A DNA stretch of 37,319 bases, from assembly GCF_001425605.1 (NCBI RefSeq), contig NZ_LMRG01000011.1, positions 1 to 37,319 on the forward strand, read 5' to 3'. A program made the position numbers and the translations under genes. The notes beneath the pieces were generated by a model, which was given only the letters and a program-made list of their open reading frames with translations, searched no databases and was not told the origin of the DNA. Source of the DNA: Rhizobium sp. Leaf453. GTDB taxonomy: Bacteria > Pseudomonadota > Alphaproteobacteria > Rhizobiales > Rhizobiaceae. Below, piece after piece: positions 34,011 through 37,319 of the stretch. Numbering within the stretch: position 1 is the stretch's first letter; every line of letters begins with the position of its first letter.

Positions 34011-35648
34011 CTAGGAAGCCGCCCGGCAGGACGCGATCACATCCAGCGCCGGATCGTAGACCTTGGTGGCGACATTCATCATGCCCAGCACCGTATGGAA
34101 CAGGTTGTCATGCGACTGCGGCTCGCTCGTTTTGGCGTCCAGACATGCCGCGTTGACACCGGCCTTGGCTTCTTGCCCTTGCCAGAGAATGAAAGGAACA
34201 TGGGTCTGCTGGGAAGGCGCGATGAAATAGGGCGCACCGTGCAGATAGAGCCCGTGTTCGCCCAGCGATTCGCCATGGTCCGACATATAGATCATCTGAC
34301 CCGACATCTTGTCCTGCCGCGCCTTCAGCATGTCGATGATCTCCGAGAGGACATGGTCGGTATAGAGGATCGTGTTGTCATAGGCATTGACGATCTCGTC
34401 ATGCGAGCAGTTGCCCAGTTCCGGCGTCCGGCAATCCGGCGTAAAGCGGCGTAAGGCGTCCGGGTAACGCTGATAGTATCCCGGCCCATGGCTGCCGATC
34501 TGGTGAACGACAAGCACGCTGTCACCCTTGACATTATCGAGCCAGGAACCGAGCCGGTCGAGATGCACGGCATCGATGCATTCGTGATTGATGCAGAAGC
34601 GCGGGTCGTTGATGTCGGAGAAGGACGTGTAGGCGATATGCGTTGCCAGCCCCTTGCTGCCCGTATTGTTGTCCCACCATTCCGCTTTGATGCCGGCATG
34701 GGTCAGGACATCGAGCAGGTTTTCCGTCTCCCTGCCCTTCTGGTGCGTGTAACTGGCATGGGTGTAGATCGAGAACATGCAGGGCAGCGAGACGGCCGTT
34801 GCCGTGCCACAACTCGACGTATCGGAGAAATAGCGAACGCCCCGCGCGGCAAGCTTCGGATTGGTCATGCGGCCGTATCCGCCGAGCGAGAAATTCTCAG
34901 CGCGCGCCGTTTCACCAGCCACGATGATGGTCACGCGTGGATGTCCGGATGCGGTTGGCGCGACCACATGGGCATCCGTGCCCAGCGGCTGTACGATCAG
35001 ATCCTTCTCGTCGCCGCTTGCCCGGACATAACGGATGACACTGACGATTGGCGCAACCGGGTTGAGCGTCGCCATCAGATCGCGATGCTCGCGGGTCGTC
35101 GCCGCCAGGGTGCGGACATTGGCGAGCCCGACCGCCACGAACACGGCAAGGCACGACAGCACCAGCGTGGTGTTCCACATCAACTTCTGCGGAAACGGCC
35201 GGTGCTGAATCCGCACTGCGGCAATCAGCACTGATGGCAGGATTCCGAAAACAGCGACATGCGTGACAAAGCCCGCCGTCAGCAGATGGCCGGCCTCCGA
35301 ACCCGTTGTTTCGGCAGCATTGCGGATCATGTCGACGTCGATGATGGTGCCGAAATGGTCCATGAAACGGGACGACACCGCCGCAGCCATCACCAGAAAG
35401 ATGAAGAACGGCTTGGTCAGATACTTCACCGATACCGTGATGCAGACGGCGGAAAACAGCGCCACCAGCCCGATCGCCATCAGCACGACAGCGAAACTCG
35501 GAACACCGAGATAATCGATGGCCTTCGCCCAGAAGGTCCGGTTCGTCAGAAAGACGAGATAGACGGCCACGATGACGCTCAACGCGACGCTCCCCATGAC
35601 GGGGCGAGACAGACGCGCCGGGGCGTTGGAAAGGGTTACGAAGGTCAT
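34011..35648 (-). CDS. eptA: Lipid A phosphoethanolamine transferase (EptA/PmrC-like)
   Basis: A 545-residue inner-membrane enzyme. Five N-terminal membrane helices (about 17-37, 52-71, 79-98, 123-145, 158-178) are followed by a periplasmic sulfatase-like catalytic domain. Zinc and nucleophile motifs are present: Glu246 in AGETARAENF, nucleophile Thr282 in SSCGTATAVSLPCM, and SDHGESLGEHGLYLHG. Paired cysteines (for example in PRFCINHEC and PDCRTPELGNC) fit the disulfides of EptA and MCR. It transfers phosphoethanolamine to lipid A, lowering negative charge and polymyxin binding. I start at 35648 because GGAG precedes that ATG; an ATG seven codons upstream has none. First gene of a pmrCAB-ordered unit. 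Confidence 0.92.
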   Translation of the reverse strand: MTFVTLSNAPARLSRPVMGSVALSVIVAVYLVFLTNRTFWAKAIDYLGVPSFAVVLMAIGLVALFSAVCITVSVKYLTKPFFIFLVMAAAVSSRFMDHFGTIIDVDMIRNAAETTGSEAGHLLTAGFVTHVAVFGILPSVLIAAVRIQHRPFPQKLMWNTTLVLSCLAVFVAVGLANVRTLAATTREHRDLMATLNPVAPIVSVIRYVRASGDEKDLIVQPLGTDAHVVAPTASGHPRVTIIVAGETARAENFSLGGYGRMTNPKLAARGVRYFSDTSSCGTATAVSLPCMFSIYTHASYTHQKGRETENLLDVLTHAGIKAEWWDNNTGSKGLATHIAYTSFSDINDPRFCINHECIDAVHLDRLGSWLDNVKGDSVLVVHQIGSHGPGYYQRYPDALRRFTPDCRTPELGNCSHDEIVNAYDNTILYTDHVLSEIIDMLKARQDKMSGQMIYMSDHGESLGEHGLYLHGAPYFIAPSQQTHVPFILWQGQEAKAGVNAACLDAKTSEPQSHDNLFHTVLGMMNVATKVYDPALDVIASCRAAS

Positions 35649-35714
35649 CAGGCTACTCCAGCGATACATCGGACGGATGGACCCAGCGACAACATCGCCA
35701 GCCGATCTCCACGC

Positions 35715-35741
35715 CTGACATCTGTGATTGTTTTCTGACAG
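35715..35741 (-). promoter_or_regulatory. Possible response-regulator half-sites upstream of eptA
   Basis: CTGACAT (35715-35721) and CTGACAG (35735-35741) are direct repeats 20 bases apart, about two helix turns, 67-93 bases before the eptA start. OmpR-family regulators bind such repeats, though usually with 10-11-base spacing. Support is positional only. Confidence 0.3.
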
Positions 35742-35827
35742 GAACCTGAATGGAGACGCGTGAGGGTTATTGCAGGTAGCAAAGCGCCCTCTGGCCTGCC
35801 GGCCATCTCCACAACAAGGGTGGCATG

Positions 35828-35873
35828 TAAGCCCCTCCCCCTTGTGGGGAGAGGTTGGGGAGGGGTCTTTTCA
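35828..35873. repeat. Rhizobial-type CCCCTCCCC palindromic repeat, copy D
   Basis: CCCCTCCCCC, then TTGTGGGGAGAGG, TTGGGGAGGGG and TCTTTTC form a GC-rich palindromic element of a type frequent between genes in rhizobia. It is of a different subtype from copies A-C. The rest of 35649-35978 has no supported gene. Confidence 0.55.
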
Positions 35874-35978
35874 CCACGCAACACCCATGAGGTGGAAATG
35901 CGAGGACCGGGAGTTCCACGCGTTCAGCCTGTTGTCAGCTTCGGCAGGCAATCTGCCTTCGACACTGGAGATTCCTGT

Positions 35979-36140
35979 TTGAAAGCGCGTCGCATTCCCC
36001 TTGGCCTTCTGTATGTAGCCGCCCTTGTCGCGGTGATCGTCCTGATCCCGCTCTGCCGCTTTGCCGGCTCCCAGGCATCGACACTGACGCATCGGCAGTC
36101 GTCGGCCATGACCCTGCGCCTCGACAATCTGAAGCTCTGA
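35979..36140 (+). CDS. Possible 53-residue single-pass membrane protein
   Basis: From a TTG at 35979 with GGAG eight bases upstream, the frame encodes 53 residues: a basic start (KARRIPLG), one hydrophobic helix (LLYVAALVAVIVLIPLCRFAG) and a polar tail ending RLDNLKL. The positive residues before the helix predict an inside N-terminus. The frame is open further upstream through the palindromic repeat, with an ATG at 35898, so the start is uncertain. No family is recognised. It lies between the eptA promoter region and a dehydrogenase gene. Confidence 0.4.
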   Translation: MKARRIPLGLLYVAALVAVIVLIPLCRFAGSQASTLTHRQSSAMTLRLDNLKL

Positions 36141-36263
36141 ATCGAAGGTAATCGCAAGCTTACCGATCGCTCGTCATCACGTTCTGCCCTGTCAGGAATC
36201 GGGTGGCGGCACGCCCGCTTCCCTGCGATTGAAACTCCCGCAACATCGAGAGGAGTTTCAGTC

Positions 36264-37034
36264 ATGACCACATTGTCCACGAAAGTCGCCATCATCACCG
36301 GCGCCAGTTCCGGCATCGGCCGCGCGACGGCCAAGCTGTTTGCCCGCGAGGGTGCCCGGCTGGTTCTCTCCGGACGGCGCCGGGCAGCGCTCGACGAACT
36401 GGTCGGCGAAATCGAGCAGGAGGGCGGGGAAGCGATCGCCATTGATGGCGACGTCCGCGACGAGGCGCATGCCCGTGCCTTGGTCGATGCCGCCGTCGAA
36501 ACATTCGGCGGCCTCGACATCGCCTTCAACAATGCCGGCACCACCGGCGAAATGGCGCCGATCGCCGATCTCTCGACGACCGGCTGGCAGGAAACGATCG
36601 AGACAAACCTGACCAGCGCCTATTTCGGCGCCAAATATCAGGTTCCTGCCATGGCGGCGCGTGGCGCAGGCTCGCTGATCTTCACCTCCAGCTTCGTCGG
36701 CCATACCGCCGGCATGCCGAACACCAGCGCCTATGCCGCCGCCAAGGCTGGCGTGATCGGCTTCACCCAGAGCCTCGCTGCGGAACTGGGCACGAAGGGG
36801 ATCCGCGTCAACGCCCTGCTGCCCGGCGGCACGGACACGCCGATGAGCTTCACCAATGCACCGGGCGCCGGACCGGAAGTGCTCGCCTTCGTTGAAGGAC
36901 TGCATGCCTTGAAGCGCATGGCCAAACCGGAGGAAATCGCCCGCTCCGTTCTCTACCTCGCCTCGGACGCCTCGAGCTTCACCACCGGCACCGCCATGCT
37001 CGTCGATGGTGGCGTCTCGATCAACCGCACTTGA
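36264..37034 (+). CDS. Short-chain dehydrogenase/reductase (SDR)
   Basis: A 256-residue classical SDR, unrelated in close detail to the one at 2915-3643. Motifs: TGASSGIG at 12-19, GDVRD near 62-66, NNAG at 89-92, catalytic Ser142/143, Tyr157 and Lys161 (SAYAAAKAG), and the family ending LYLASDASSFTTGTAMLVDGG. The Arg39-Arg40 after the second strand favours NADP. It reduces or oxidises an unidentified carbonyl/alcohol. The start has GAGGAG eight to ten bases upstream. It appears monocistronic; the 123 bases before it hold its promoter. Confidence 0.92.
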   Translation: MTTLSTKVAIITGASSGIGRATAKLFAREGARLVLSGRRRAALDELVGEIEQEGGEAIAIDGDVRDEAHARALVDAAVETFGGLDIAFNNAGTTGEMAPIADLSTTGWQETIETNLTSAYFGAKYQVPAMAARGAGSLIFTSSFVGHTAGMPNTSAYAAAKAGVIGFTQSLAAELGTKGIRVNALLPGGTDTPMSFTNAPGAGPEVLAFVEGLHALKRMAKPEEIARSVLYLASDASSFTTGTAMLVDGGVSINRT

Positions 37035-37095
37035 AAAGCTCAGCAAATCCCCTTAAGCGGGGATGAGATTTGACGCGGCGGGTTCGGCATTTTTA

Positions 37096-37161
37096 CCTCT
37101 CCCCCAGTGGGAGAGGAGACAAAATCAATATCTTAGCCAAAGGCTAAGTGTTAGATTTTGT
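37096..37161. repeat. Palindromic repeat E with nested cruciform
   Basis: CCTCTCCC/GGGAGAGG at 37097-37116 is followed by a nested inverted repeat: ACAAAATC (37119-37126) with GATTTTGT (37154-37161) outside, and CTTAGCC (37132-37138) with GGCTAAG (37142-37148) inside around an AAA loop. It could end the SDR transcript, about 60 bases after its stop. The remaining DNA to the window end shows no supported gene. Confidence 0.6.
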
Positions 37162-37286
37162 TGGTGAGGGGATCTCAGCCACACGACAAAATCCCCGCCC
37201 CCATCAACCCGTGCCATACTCCCCCTCGTCCTGCCATCGGATACACCGGAAAGCGTTGCCGGCGAGGTGGGGCCGGTGCTCCTGAT

Positions 37287-37303
37287 CTGTGTTTGAAACA
37301 CAG
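37287..37303. promoter_or_regulatory. Perfect 17-base palindrome at the window end
   Basis: CTGTGTTT-G-AAACACAG is an odd-centred perfect palindrome. It could be a regulator site or part of a hairpin; the gene it serves lies outside the window. Confidence 0.35.
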
Positions 37304-37319
37304 GCACGATCCGGAGGGC

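Noticed and set aside
35715..35741. Second Pho box, upstream of eptA
   Set aside because: The CTGACA/TGTCAG repeats resemble Pho half-sites but have a 20-base period, not 11, so they do not form a Pho box.

Overview
The window is GC-rich chromosomal DNA of an alphaproteobacterium, most likely a member of the Rhizobiaceae (Agrobacterium/Rhizobium group). This is inferred from the run lysC - ptsP - prfA - prmC - DUF4167 gene, an Atu4866-type secreted protein, many LysR regulators, rhizobial-type palindromic intergenic repeats, and several TTG starts with good Shine-Dalgarno sites. No rRNA operon, tRNA gene, CRISPR array, integrase or transposase was recognised.

Layout. 1-0.6 kb: a leader with a short segment that reads like 23S rRNA on the minus strand. 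0.6-8.1 kb: M23 envelope peptidase, Atu4866-like protein with a short-chain dehydrogenase, two paralogous LysR regulators, a zinc alcohol dehydrogenase, and a two-gene unit (Tat-exported intradiol-dioxygenase-like protein plus ferric-reductase-like haem membrane protein). 8.2-14.1 kb: ClpB, a SulP/STAS anion transporter and a MATE exporter. 14.4-21.4 kb: a conserved housekeeping block on the minus strand, DUF4167, PrmC, RF1, PtsP (nitrogen PTS enzyme I) and aspartate kinase.

21.8-25.2 kb is the accessory region: an RTX calcium-binding protein, a probable GGDEF remnant, and a small island of three unrecognised genes. The island is bracketed by copies of the 3' end of the neighbouring class II aldolase gene. 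One intact end belongs to the live gene (25043), one displaced 43-codon end lies at the far side (23440-23571), and a shorter eroded copy lies between the modules (24382-24426). Both remnants begin at the same kind of TGAATAAG junction. This looks like stepwise accretion of cargo at a gene's 3' end without a visible recombinase, and is the most unusual structure here.

25.0-31.8 kb: aldolase and haloacid-dehalogenase-like pair with a divergent LysR, a PPK2 polyphosphate kinase with a well-formed Pho box, a small membrane protein, a tandem FlbD-like repeat protein, a divergent HxlR/GST pair and a small hypothetical protein. 31.9-35.6 kb: phosphoethanolamine transferase, response regulator and sensor kinase in the order of the enterobacterial pmrCAB operon, suggesting inducible lipid A modification. 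35.7-37.3 kb: repeats, a possible 53-residue membrane protein and a second short-chain dehydrogenase.
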